Below the pieces are notes generated by a model. The model did no database searches. It saw only the letters and a list, made by a program, of their open reading frames with translations, and had not been told where the DNA came from. The translations under genes were made by a program, and so were the position numbers. From Atrina japonica (lineage: Eukaryota > Mollusca > Bivalvia > Pterioida > Pinnidae), in NCBI GenBank assembly GCA_030159075.1, contig BROG01000808.1:28501-92500 (forward strand): a stretch of 64,000 nucleotides of DNA, in the 5' to 3' direction. Positions 1 through 11,254 of the stretch are shown one piece after another. The first letter of the stretch is position 1. Every line of letters begins with the position of its first letter.

Positions 1-643
1 TGTATGACATGAATATTGAAGAAATGCCCTCACTAAAGCCAGATGTATGACATGAATATTGAAGAAATGTCCTCCCCAAAGTCACATGTATGACATGAAT
101 ATTTTAGAAATATCCGCACTAAAGTCACATGTATGACATCAATATTGAAGAAATATCCGCACTAAAGTCACATGTATGACATGAATATTTCAGAAATATC
201 TTTCCTAAAGTCACATGTATGACATGAATATTTCAGAAATATCTTCACTAAAGTCACATGTATGACATGAATATTTCAGAAATGTCCCCACTAAAGTCAC
301 ATGTATGACATAAATATTTCCGAAATGTCCTCACAAAAGTCACATGTATGACATGAACATTTCAAAAATATCCTCACTAAAGTCACATGTATGACATTAA
401 TATTTCTGAAATGTCCTCAATAAAGTCACATGTATGACATGAACATTTCAGAAATATCCTCACTAAAGTCACATGTATGACATTAATATTTCCGAAATGA
501 CCTCACTAAAGTATCATATATGACTTGGATATTTCAGAAATGACCCCACTAAAGTTATATGTATGACATGAATATTTCCGAAATGACCTCACTAAAGTAT
601 CATATATGACATGGATATTTCAGAAATGTCCTCACTAAAGTCA
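1..643 (+). repeat. 43-bp tandem array containing splice-acceptor-like units
   Basis: About fifteen degenerate copies of a 43-bp unit run from the window edge into the first visible exon of gene 1. Each unit carries a core like ATATTTCAGAAATGTCC followed by TCACTAAAGTCACATGTATG. The CAG of the core recurs with exact 43-bp spacing: intact CAG at 191, 234, 277, 449, 535 and 621, with CGA, CAA or TGA in the units between, and TAG at 105. The last copy supplies the acceptor (AG at 622-623) and about the first 20 bases of coding exon 624-877. The array continues beyond the left edge, so its full size is unknown. Confidence 0.9.
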
Positions 644-1057
644 CTTACAACACCTCTTATGATTGCTGCAATATCACAAGTGCCAACTTGAACCCAGATC
701 TAGGTCACGTGTTAGATACCTTTATCAAGACTAATGATACATTTAAAGAAAATGGATTGTACACAGGCGGCAAAGATACAGTTGGTGTCAGTTATAAGCT
801 GTATTTAATTGGATATGTCTATGACAAGAATAGAGAACTTATCAAAAATAAAATCAAAGAAGCGTGGACAAATGCAAGTAAGTAAAGTTTATTAAATTTG
901 ATACAAAAATATAAGTAAACGGGTTGCTTTGAAGTATTTCGCTCATTTTCTATTCCATGATCTGTGCCGTATGTATTGAATATCACAATTCTTTTACAGA
1001 TAATCACGGGATTGATGCACTTATAGTCAACGTAGAATACTATATTGGGGACTACGG
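624..1057 (+). other. Gene 1 extracellular module 1 (exons 624-877 and 1000-1057)
   Basis: The long exon begins NVLTKVTYNTSYDCCN and ends with the helix-like LIKNKIKEAWTN. The short exon adds NNHGIDALIVNVEYYIGDYG. The opening aligns with the openings of modules 2 to 4, which supports the acceptor at 623 inside the tandem array. It has a vicinal CC pair and sites fitting N-glycosylation (NTS, NIT). Confidence 0.65.
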
Positions 1058-4000
1058 GTAAGGTATATTTATAATTTGCTTCTAGTAATGTGACTCCTGT
1101 GGGGATCATTAAACAATATAAATAAATGGTCAAATGCTGACCTCCGGAAAATATAATCAATACTCGTTACTTGATAAATATATATTATATATGTATTCAT
1201 TCTGTAATTTCCCCCCATTTTGTTTACCAATTTATTCATTTTGATATGCCATAATACAAATTTAGGTGACGGAGAATATTAGGAGCTCTCGCGTCAGTAA
1301 AGATTGTGTGATGTACATTGGCTTTATATCAATTATATTTATTGTCTTTTAAGAACACTATTGACTGAAATATCGTACCTTATAACAAGCGGACTGAAGT
1401 TGTTACCATCTTCCAAAGCAAATCCACCTTCAATGAAAGATTTACAGGAAGTTTTTGAAGGTCAGACACCAGTACTGAACCATGTGTATTCCAGGGTCAA
1501 TCAGTTTCCTTATAATCAAGGAATACGAATTTCTCTCAGGAATGACAAACGAGCTTCAACATTATTAAGAGACAGCATCTCCCAAGATCTGGTACCGAAA
1601 TGGATTAAATATTTTCATGGTAATAGTTTAAATATTTTTTTGATAAATTTTGATACAGATTATCTCCTTTTTTCAATTGATGTGTTTTAATTATCTTTTT
1701 CTAATTAAAGTGCTGAACATTTTCAACAAAATGTAGAAAATGTTTTTGTTGTGAAAACATGATATTTGTCTATTGATTTCATGATTAAGATAAATTATCC
1801 ATGATACAATATTTTTCAGACAATGGAAAATGTTCAACACAGTGTGATGTCAACGTAATTTGTGCGCCGACAGAACAATCCTCAGATACAACAGGGTAGG
1901 TAACGCTTAGAGTCGGCAAATTATGGTCAAAATGAAAAGCATGTAGCTAACAGCATATTTAACATTAAGCGAAAAGCGAAAACAAATCCTCAAGACGATC
2001 GTTTCTGTCTATAAGACTTCATCAGTTGAGCTCGAGTTCTAAAACAGAAAGTGGTTTATGTCATTGAACGTTTGTGACGGATATCGCCCGCTGGCGGGGG
2101 AAGCTGACTCCTTCCGGATACCTGGTCCCATCTGCCTGGGATTCGCAAGTATTCTTCATGTTGAGGCCATTTGAATATCAATTTGTCGTGTTATAATTTC
2201 TATTATCCATTGGTATTTGTTCATTTTTTTCACCTCATACAAAGCAAAATAAATAACTAATTTTTTATATTTGAATCCAAACTCATTATCACTGGCGTTA
2301 GAATCTGACATATTTGAATTAATTTCTTACAGCCACCAAATATTAGATGTCGTATACTTTGTACAGTTGAATGGCAAGCATGTAATGACAAAAGGAACTC
2401 ACATGACACAAGCATCTCTCCCTTACTGCAACTGTCAATCCACCAGGTGGCGTTACATTGACATAACAGGACACATTAAATTAAAAGACGAATCAAATGT
2501 TCAACAACAAATCTCAAAAGCAATTAAAGGTCAGTCTCAAACTCTTCCCTTGTGAATGATGTTCTGTGTGTTTTTATAATATCATTATCGACAACCACAT
2601 ACTTTTTATTTTAGAATAGCATATATACACATACATGTGTCAGACAGATATAAAGGAAAGCGTTGGTTGAAAACAGTATATCTTTATGCTCTGGTTATTT
2701 CTTTGCAGAGGCAAATGTACATTTTGGAGACAAAATACTCTTTTGGGATTCAAATGGGTAAGATATATATATAATATATTTATATACATATATAATTTAA
2801 TATGATATATATTATGTAATCTGAATGAAGTATAAAGTCTATTAGTCAATAAGCGCTCATGCAATGTCTATATTTTATGCTAAAATACATAATATTTAAA
2901 GGTTAACATTGATGATAATTATACACTTTGTTCGGTTCTTACTCCGACACCTATATGATATAGGTGTGCAGTGGATCTTAATGTTTCCAATATTTGTTTA
3001 CAAGGATCTTCAAAAAATAGTTTAATATGAAAACAAAATATTGCCTGATTTAGGTATGGAATGATGATGTGCGACAATAAACGCAAAGGGTAATAAGAAT
3101 AAAATACATATTAACTGCAAATAGCACGTGTTTATTGGTCACTCGGTAATCTTCGTAAAAATTACCGAAAGTTAATTTGCAATGCTCAATGTATGGCGGA
3201 CAAAAATAACTGATATTACGGGTTACGTTTGGCAAGATTGTAGCAATTTTACACATGTATTTGTTATTCTAACAACCAGATGGTCTTTTTGGAATATATA
3301 TGAGATAGAATATCACAAAAATGTGCATGTAAAATATTTCACCTACGACAGCTCATATCGCTTTAAAATGATCAATATTTGTTTAACATTTACGTACGCA
3401 TCGTAGATTGGTTATTCTAAATGCATATTCATTCTATAGGGGCATAGTGACAAGACTTACATATACCCATACGCCTTCACCAAAACTGGAATGGCCAAAT
3501 CCCAATATGGATGATAGATTGGATATAATTGCACAAAGTCTATTGAACATCAGCAGTAATATGAACACATTGCGCGTAGTTAAGATACATGAAGTAATTT
3601 TAAATGGTATCTTGCCAACATCAAGGAGCAACACTGTGGCATCAGTATTACACACTGTTTGGTCGAGAAGTAACCCACGTATGTAAAAATTTATACATCA
3701 TGTTTTTTGAAAAAATTAATAGAATTCATAAATTAATCAAAAGTAATATGAGTTTGATTTATGTTCTTCTAATAGTATAATATGTCTCGCCCACGTTTTC
3801 TTAGTCATACATAGACCTCCGGTTTTATTAGTGGAGGAGAAATGTTGGTGACAATGTACCCAGAAAAAGAAAACATAGTCAAATTGGGTCTCAGTTCAAA
3901 TCCAAGCTGACTCGAGGTTTGAAACGTCGTGATTTTAAGCTCGATGTTCTGACAGCATGGTCACAAAAGTCTCTAGATATATGAAAACACATTTTAATAC

Positions 4001-6136
4001 TGAAAAGAAACGCAGGGTAACATATGCACCAGTTATTTAGCTGATTGGCCCGCTTTTCTTGACTAATTAAGGGTTGTCTTGTTTGAAGAGTGGAAAAAAA
4101 TATCGCCATTAGAAGGATCAATGCAGGAGAATCAGGACTGTGCCAAATACGTTTCCTTTTCCCTTTTAGTATATATTGGATATACAGTTTATTGCACTGT
4201 ATATTTTATTAAAGTTGCCAAAACCTGCCTTACGTACAATATCAATTACTAGAGATGACGGGTGTGTGTTATTATTATTATTATTATGCATTGAAAAACA
4301 AAGGTTATGAACAATGTCAATTATGAATAAATAATAGATAGTGTCATTATTTATATCACAACAGTAGTTATTGGAATGGATAAATTTTGATTACTATAAC
4401 AAAAAGCGTAAAAGATATAGAAGCAACACTGTTTATGAGACTCCAAATAGTTACGTAATATAATATGAAAATATTTTGAAATTGTATATGATTATATCAA
4501 TATATCATGAGCAACTTTTTCATTAGAATGGTTTTGAAAGTGAAAATTTGAAAGTGAATATATTGTATGGTTAAATTTTGTATCATTCTTTTAAAAGAGA
4601 AAAAGAGAGAGTTTTGAGAACTTATACATAAATTTCTACGCCTTCAACTTTGATATATTTCAGACATTCCAGGAAAAGATATTAACATTAAAATCGACGC
4701 ATGGGACTCCAACTACTTCTCTGAAAGTGACAGGTCGGTGTATATAAAATAACATTCTACTATATGTTAGTCTACATCTGTAATACATTGAATCATTATA
4801 CAGAACTGATTCTTAAAGGTGCACTTAAATTGCAGAATTTCCAGTCGTAGGGTCTAACTTTAAATCTCGTGTTAACTCTGCTTTTGAAAGCTTTTCCACA
4901 AAAAACTTGATTTTGGTAAAGATTTACATTTGTGTTTCTAAACGAAATTCGTTTACCATGTTATTCATTATATAATTCGTGCCACTAAATTATCAAAGTG
5001 ACAAATATTTCAAGACATCATTACTTGCGTAAGTAATGATTCCCAGAGCTTTTTTCCAAATTTAACATATGTGATTCGGACGTTTTGGTTTTGCATTCGA
5101 TTTTATGCTGTTAAACGTAATCTGGAGATACGTGTGATCAACTTTTAGAAAATTGACTAATGTAAAACGATTACACTATAGAGTACTTTCGACACAATAG
5201 ACCCTTAAGCAGTAACTGCGGTCTTGTGACTTTGCCATTGTTCCCGGAAAATGACGTCAGGAAACAATCAGTTATTATAACGAAGTCTATGTTTTTGTCT
5301 GTATCTCTATCATTTTGCCAACCGGAAGACTAGCAAAGTCACAGGACCGCAAATACTGAGGGTCTATACTTTCATCCATATTATTAACAATACCAATGTC
5401 ATAGTTTTACAAGGGACTGATACCTAATCCTGATACCTAATTCAGCTTTTGAGTCAAATTTCTTATATTTGTTAACGTCGTTAACGTTGCCGTCTAATAG
5501 CCTGGTAGATATAAAAGCAACTCAGTGTAATATGCTATTTTATGACAGATCCAGAGTAACAAAGTCACAGTATATGGTCACTGTTCTGAACGCAGATTCC
5601 AGTTCTGTAGATGTTACACCGCCAAGTTCAGTGCAAAACGAGCTACAAAAATATGGTCTTTCACAATGCACGTGTACAGCTAGACAAGTGCACACGTTCT
5701 GGATTGACAAAGTTGATGGAATGAATGCCACTGTGCTTCAGAATGCTATCTCTAGTGCCTGGGAAAAAGTTAATTCGGGTTTGTAAAGCAAATTGAATAC
5801 TATATGTGTTGTAAACCTATTACATGATTATTGTTTTTATCATTTCTATCTTTTTAGATGTCGTTGCGCTTTGATATACACAGTGCTTTACATTTGATTG
5901 TAGACCGAAAGCATAAATGAAAGGTCGGCAGGTTATGCTTACTACACATATAGTACCTGATCCCACTTTCGGATATTCAGATTTCCTTTGTTTTTCCTAT
6001 ATCAAGTATGTTTGTATGTTGACTTAAGGAGCTCTTTGTGGCCTACGCTTCTTTATCAATGCTTTTTAACATACTAAAATGCTCGAAAGTGTCAATGTAT
6101 CTTTACTACCTTGAGGAGACCAAAATTGATTAATAG

Positions 6137-6195
<59 letters not shown>

Positions 6196-6330
6196 TAAGG
6201 AACAGGAGTAAAAGTAACAACCACTGTAACAGATCAAGCATCTGGCTATGAAACGGAGTCTGGGTAAGAATTAACAAAATCATTAATAAGATATAAAACT
6301 TTAAAAGTCTATGTGGGCTCATTATATACC

Positions 6331-6428
<98 letters not shown>

Positions 6429-8866
6429 GTCAAATTGTTCTCATGATTGAAGGCCACATAATTTGCATTCACATTTGACGAGTTATTGTTTAACAAATAA
6501 CAATTTCTTTTTTTCAGCGGCAAGGCAGAAAAAGTGGTATACTATATATCACCATCAATGAATGGGAAGAATGTTGACGAGAACGACTTAGAGAGTCCTG
6601 ATCGGACTCAACTGGAGGGCAGTCTTTCCGGAACACACATATATACTGATCCTCTTAATACAGCTAAAGCCGAGAAATCTGTAAGCTTTTAATTACACAA
6701 AATATATCTGTACCTCCGCATTATGGCAATTCTTGAGAGAGTTATTCCCCTTTATGTGAAAAGTCAAAGTCAATCTCTTATCTGTGTGTGATGTGGCTGT
6801 ACCATAGTAAATTGTGCATTGCAACCCCTTCTGAAGAAGTTATGCCCCATGATATGGAAACTTTTTTATCTAGATATGCTTTCGTTAATTTTTCAATTAG
6901 GGAACTTTCGAATTAGCACAGATTACCGTTAATAAGATTCTGCATTTATTCGCGCCTTCTCGATTTTGTTCGTCATGCGTTCTTCCGGTTTTCATGTTTA
7001 CCTTTGCAACGTATGTAAAGTGAATAGAAATATTTTTACTTTTTTGTGCAATAAACTTATTTTTTTTGTAAGAAACCCAAGATACTCTTAAAACATACCA
7101 CAGTGGGTTATTTAGTTGAACGCCACTGAAATTACTGATTACTGAAATGTATCTGGCAGAGAAAAATGTGTGGACAGACCGGGAATTGAACCCAGGACCT
7201 GCCGAACACTTGGAGGGCGCTTTTACCATTTTTTTCTATGGGGACTATCTATGTATTGCTGAAACCGGAAATAACATTGAGGAACATTTTCTAGAATCAC
7301 GCAGGATTATAACGGTAATCTGGGCTAACTGGAAAGTTCCCTAAATGTTTTGAATGAAGTGAAAGAACAAAACGAAGTTGTGAGCCTTAAATGATTTTGT
7401 ATTAGTTTTTTTTTAGAGTTGTACCTCTTAATGTGAAACAATGAACAAAACTTTATCCAGCTTTGTATTTTCTCATTTTCCATTTTTGTAAAAAACTTTG
7501 GGCATTTGTTTTGGCCCCTATGTTTTACATGACTATGACTATGGTATTATGTGTATATTTACACTAGCACCTGAAGTTATCAAATTTATCAAATACTGAA
7601 GCTCACATATTATTTTGACTATATAGATGTTTCTGATGCTTCTGGGTTTTACTGAATAGGAAACACATTATTTTCATTCACAGAAGTGATATCGAATATT
7701 ATGATTTCCCTGTAAGAAATGAAAAATACCTCGATTATGGAGATCAAAATCTGAGTATATACTCAAACTACATTTTATATTTCTAAAGTTTTATTGATAA
7801 ACGCAAACATTGTCATTATTTACAATGAGCAACATTTTAATTTAATTTTGCGTTTTAACTGAAAGTATAAAAATATTAGTTGAGATAGAATACTCAGTAA
7901 ATTTGATGACTTCGGGCTCTGCACACTGACAGGAATTGTAAAATATTGTTTTAAGTTTGTTTGTTTGATGGTTGGTTTATATCCCGTCCAAAATATTTGA
8001 CTATGTTGAGATGTCACCAGCTTTAGGTGTGGTTCTCCAAATTTTGACCTGTACTATGGACTGAAGTCAATGCAGTGATTATTATTTTAAGTATCTCACC
8101 AGAAAGACTAGCGACTTTTACTTTGTATGCATTGTAATTAGTATAAAATGACACTTCGTTTCCATTGATAATATACTAAGACCTGTGTAGTTTTGTATCG
8201 TCTTGTATTGCTAATCTACTGAACATCGTATCTTTATAATTGCAGAATTGGTGGATATACCTTGTAATCGGGCTCGGAATATTGGCTTTATTTATTTTAG
8301 TACTTCTCGTCGTTCTAGTTGGAATTCGACATTGGCGGTAATATTTTGTTGATATCTAAATTTGGTTCAGTGTTTACTGTTTTGTATAAAATTGATCTGA
8401 AAATTTAATTGTGTCCATACTTTGTATCGCGTATATTTTCAATGGATCTGAAATGAAATTATTTCAGTTAAGCGTAAAAGATTAAAATTCAATTATATAT
8501 ATTTGACAAGTAATAGAACCCCATGTAATTATTTTCAGTGTGTTAAGAGTGAAATTTTATTTCCAAGATTTCCAATTTCGTTAATATATTGCTCATTTAT
8601 CCATTTTCACAATATACACTGTCAATGAAGAAAATAATATTTAATCACTCTATAACTTTGTGAACTAGCAAAGTACATTACAGACTTGTATCTATGTTTA
8701 CAGGAATAGTCAATCAAAGACCTTGAATCAAGATCCAAAGCTTGTTAATGGGTTCAACAGGGAACACTTTTCAGCGGAGCCTGATTTAGAAAAGAATGGC
8801 TATTTCAATGTGGATGACCAAGATGTCGATGGCCACCATAAAAGAACATATGTTGTTAATTCTTGA
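624..8866 (+). CDS. Gene 1: modular single-pass membrane protein, unrecognised family (5' partial)
   Basis: Thirteen coding exons joined by GT/AG introns: 624-877, 1000-1057, 1354-1619, 1820-1895, 2333-2529, 2709-2757, 3440-3678, 4664-4733, 5501-5778, 6200-6263, 6518-6680, 8246-8337, 8704-8866. They give about 656 residues and stay in phase to a TGA stop. No initiator methionine or signal peptide is visible, so the 5' end lies upstream of the window. Five tandem modules each use one long exon (phase 2 in, 1 out) and one short exon (phase 1 in, 2 out). Long exons open with a beta-like motif (VLTKVTYNT, LLTEISYLI, ILDVVYFVQ, IVTRLTYTH), and most end in an amphipathic helix such as LIKNKIKEAW, LQNAISSAW or VASVLHTVW. 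A hydrophobic helix (WIYLVIGLGILALFILV...) follows, then a polar tail of about 55 residues. I do not recognise the domain. The extracellular modular form suggests an adhesion or ligand-binding role, by inference only. Confidence 0.75.
1354..1895 (+). other. Gene 1 extracellular module 2 (exons 1354-1619 and 1820-1895)
   Basis: The long exon opens TLLTEISYLITSGLKLLPSS and ends near LVPKWIKYFH. The short exon carries three cysteines (KCSTQCDVNVIC). The phases are 2 to 1 and 1 to 2, as in the other modules. Confidence 0.65.
2333..2757 (+). other. Gene 1 extracellular module 3 (exons 2333-2529 and 2709-2757)
   Basis: The long exon opens HQILDVVYFVQLNGKHV, contains CNC, and ends VQQQISKAIK. The short exon reads EANVHFGDKILFWDSNG. 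This is the shortest module. Confidence 0.65.
3440..4733 (+). other. Gene 1 extracellular module 4 (exons 3440-3678 and 4664-4733)
   Basis: The long exon opens GIVTRLTYTHTPSPK and ends VASVLHTVWSRSNP. The short exon reads IPGKDINIKIDAWDSNYF and so on. The two exons are separated by an intron of nearly 1 kb in which I see no gene. Confidence 0.65.
5198..5366. mobile_element. Small inverted-repeat element (MITE-like), 169 bp
   Basis: The left end TAGACCCTTAAGCAGTAACT and the reverse complement of the right end (TAGACCCTCAGTATTTGCGG) match imperfectly over about 35 bp, including GCGGTC.TGTGACTTTGC. The terminal TA on each side could be a TA target duplication. No coding capacity is present. It sits in the intron of gene 1 just before module 5. 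Confidence 0.6.
5501..6263 (+). other. Gene 1 extracellular module 5 (exons 5501-5778 and 6200-6263)
   Basis: The long exon contains CTCTARQVHTFWIDKV and ends ATVLQNAISSAWEKVNS. The short exon reads GTGVKVTTTVTDQASGYE and so on. The acceptor after CTAATAG at 5500 keeps the phase-2 entry used by the other modules. Confidence 0.65.
6137..6196 (+). repeat. (TTA)n microsatellite abutting an exon
   Basis: Roughly twenty ATT/TTA triplets lie directly before the acceptor TTTAAG of the exon that starts at 6200. The repeat forms most of the polypyrimidine-tract region, which is unusually poor in C. Confidence 0.9.
6331..6426. repeat. (TA)n microsatellite
   Basis: About 95 bp of TA dinucleotides with one interruption (ATTATA), in a gene 1 intron. 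Confidence 0.95.
6518..6680 (+). other. Gene 1 membrane-proximal half-module and stalk
   Basis: The exon opens GKAEKVVYYISPS, which resembles the first strand of the repeated modules. It then runs into a polar stretch (NVDENDLESPDRTQLEG) and ends phase 0 before the transmembrane exon. It looks like a sixth module cut short. Confidence 0.6.
6900..7341. mobile_element. 442-bp MITE-like element with ~30-bp terminal inverted repeats and a tRNA-like core
   Basis: The left end GGGAACTTTCGAATTAGCAC and the reverse complement of the right end (GGGAACTTTCCAGTTAGCCC) match with few differences and extend through CAGATTACCGTTA. TA flanks both sides (6898-6899 and 7342-7343), as expected for a Tc1/mariner-type duplication. 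The interior on the minus strand contains GGGTTCAATTCCCGG, a tRNA B-box-like motif. It lies in the intron between the stalk and transmembrane exons of gene 1. No transposase is present. Confidence 0.7.
8246..8866 (+). other. Gene 1 transmembrane and cytoplasmic exons
   Basis: Exon 8246-8337 encodes NWWIYLVIGLGILALFILVL and more hydrophobic residues, then a basic stop-transfer (GIRHWR). Exon 8704-8866 encodes a polar tail with acidic runs (FNVDDQDVDGHHKRTYVVNS) before the TGA. I see no kinase, ITIM or death-domain sequence in the tail. Confidence 0.8.
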
Positions 8867-10072
8867 TGGAACTCATTTTTCTGTGGTTATTCTTGTATTC
8901 CGAGTGAAAGTTTAAACACTGTCCGTCCTGAGTGCAGTATTTTTCATTACCTTTCACTTCACTCTAAGCGTTTATTATGACGCTGCTAATGCAAAGGCTT
9001 GATGTAAAAGTTCATTCATTTTCAAGCATCAAATAATACATTCCTTTGTATAATCGCATGCTTGGGTTTTTTATGCCTTGTAGATGATAACGCAATTATA
9101 TACTATATTATAAAGTGGATCGTGAAAATGTATATTGCGGATTAATTGTAAAACAGTGTTGTGGTTAAGAGTGAATGGAGTGTTATGTTGATGGATAAAT
9201 GCTATGATGTAATCATGATAAAGTATTAAAAGATTAACTTGTTAACATACTTAATACATTTGTGAATATATTAACATGTACAATGTTTCCGTCTAGTAAC
9301 ATTATGGTTATAATTGTGAGCAGTGCGATATCTATAAACAAATGCACCACAAAGCGCTGTGTTGAGTTGTGGAGGTGTGTTATGAATGTAGACACTAGTG
9401 TGTGGATACGGACAATTCAAACGTATAAATGTCAACACTTGAAGTTTGACGACGACAGAGACAAAATGGCTGTTATGACTGCCGTATATATTGGAGATAA
9501 GGCTGCTGTGATTTTGATATATTTGCGTTTATCTGATATAATTCAAGCATTTCAAATTCCACTGCATTTTTAACACCAGCTCCCTCTTATCTACAATGAC
9601 GTTTGCTCATTTAATCAATAATGTGTGTACATTAATTGAAACAATATTGCCAAATAATATCCCCAGTAGTACAAGTACACACGGTGAAAAGTATGCAAAC
9701 TGTGTTGATGTTTATCTCATATATTGTATTTGTCTATTTAGCAACATTAATGTATATATATTTGAAAGAAATAAATGACTAATCATAACACTGACATTAT
9801 TAATATTCATACCATGTTTTTGAGTGATATGACTGTGAAGTTTAGAAGATGTTGTATCGTACATTTTATAGGCATACGATAGAACGAGGAATGCTCTATA
9901 TTTCTATGATATGACCGTCAGAGGAGAGTTGTGGTTTATAAATCGGAGGATGCAATTTTTAGATGATATATGATATAATTTATGATGTTTTATTGATGTT
10001 TTATGCCATATTTAACAATTATTCAGTCATATGATGAAGTCCACTTTTTATGGTTATTGTTTGTATCCTGTT
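8867..10072. other. Probable gene 1 3' UTR and AT-rich intergenic DNA
   Basis: No exon with coding character is seen. The 103-codon open frame at 9262-9573 has no recognisable motif, starts at TTG-like or AT-rich sequence and lies where the 3' UTR should be. I treat the stretch as non-coding. Confidence 0.5.
9225..9230 (+). promoter_or_regulatory. Possible polyadenylation signal for gene 1 (ATTAAA)
   Basis: ATTAAA occurs about 360 bases after the gene 1 stop. A canonical AATAAA lies further on at 9770-9775 and could be a distal site. Both are weak on sequence alone in AT-rich DNA. Confidence 0.3.
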
Positions 10073-10283
10073 ACAATGTACCAGGGCTGGTTCGAATCCC
10101 GCTAGGGTCATTTCGAATTAAGTGGGAAAGTTTGCCAGTTTTCTTGCGGAAGGTCGGTGGTCTTTACCCGGGTAACCGGGGTTTCTCCTCCACCAATAAA
10201 AACTGGACGCCATCATATGACTGAAAGATTGTTGAATATGACGTAAAACAAAAAATCAAATCAAATCAAACAATGTACCAGGG
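10073..10283 (+). mobile_element. 5'-truncated tRNA-derived SINE with 14-bp target-site duplication
   Basis: The insert 10087-10269 starts at a B-box-like GGTTCGAATCCCGC and continues into a body with CCCGGGTAACCGGGGTTTCTC. It ends in a tail of AAATC repeats. The same 14 bases, ACAATGTACCAGGG, flank it at 10073-10086 and 10270-10283. The A-box part of the tRNA head is missing, so the copy is probably 5'-truncated. Confidence 0.75.
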
Positions 10284-10440
10284 AAGAGACCACAGCGTTT
10301 CCGCAAGTAAAGTGGCAAACTTTGTCAAAATATAAGCATATTTCCGACGGAGCTTGAACCCACGCTGATCAGAGGTGTTAGATTTCATGGTTACAAGCGC
10401 GATGACCTAACATCTCGGCATGGAGAGCCCTGTATAAAAT
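10284..10440 (-). mobile_element. tRNA-derived SINE fragment
   Basis: Read on the minus strand, it contains a tRNA-like head (CGAGATGTTAGGTCATCGCG) followed by GGGTTCAAGCTCCGTC, matching A-box and B-box spacing. It is degenerate and not a functional tRNA. Confidence 0.5.
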
Positions 10441-10683
10441 CGTAAGCGGTTAATCGTTGTATATTATTATGAGAATATGGTGCCTGGGGATAGTTGATCC
10501 ATCATTCTGATGATGTGATTAAAATAGGACTGTTGTTGATTATTATGAAGATGTGATCGTAAGATGATAATTGTTTAACATTGCAAGATACGATTTATTA
10601 TAGGATAGTGTTGTAGATCATGATGATGGTACAATTGTCAGAGTATGGTTGTAGATCATGCTTAGACATATTACTTACTATAG

Positions 10684-11250
10684 CCACAGGTGGGAAATAG
10701 ACAATAGGTATACGACAAACGCGACGATTTCGGCTTTCCCATCGTAAATTTTTCACATTTGAGTAGTAATATCCCACAATCTCCCGCATATGGAGTTATA
10801 TTTTACAAATGATCAGATATGCCAGGGTTTGTTCAAATTATGAACATTTCATGAACAGATTTAAACTACTCACTGACAAATTCTTGACACAGGGATATCG
10901 AAAACAACGTTTTATGTCAACTTTTTACAAGTTTTACGGTCGGTATAGCAGTCTTGCTTGCGATTATTCTGTTTCACCAATTGAAATGCTGAGTTGCTTT
11001 TTCGTTTGCGGTTGTTTAGACGTCTGTACCAATTGTGACGAGGATTCGTTCCTCACGTATTTCAGTTGGACTTGACTGTGGACTCAAGGCGGATGTTACC
11101 GGTTGACAGGGGATTCTTACTCCTCTCTGGCACCTGATCCTACCCCTTGCTTTCTGAGGGCCATGTTTGTCCATTTTTACTAGATTTGTAACTATATCCT
11201 GGACATCGTAAAGATTTATATTTTTGTATCTGATTTTTTTTATATCATTA
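10684..11250 (+). mobile_element. Retroelement 3' fragment (RT C-terminus plus 3' tail)
   Basis: Broken reading frames include MIRYARVCSNYEHFMNRFK, the C-terminal part of the RT seen at 15087-15860, and then FYGRYSSLACDYSVS. The tail follows, with the shared GGTTGACAGGGGATTCTTAC block, CCTGGACATC and AAGATTTATA. It is one of at least a dozen copies of this 3' end in the window. Confidence 0.7.
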
Positions 11251-11254
11251 TGAG

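Noticed and set aside
1..643. Possible CRISPR-like array
   Set aside because: Units are contiguous 43-bp tandem copies with no unique spacers, and the context is eukaryotic.
9262..9573. 103-codon open frame after gene 1
   Set aside because: No motif or splice context, and it lies in the probable 3' UTR or intergenic DNA.
10087..10130. tRNA gene at the GGTTCGAATCC motif (and similar sites at 18965, 36000 and 39540)
   Set aside because: Only tRNA-like promoter boxes are present, without foldable acceptor and anticodon arms. These are SINEs.
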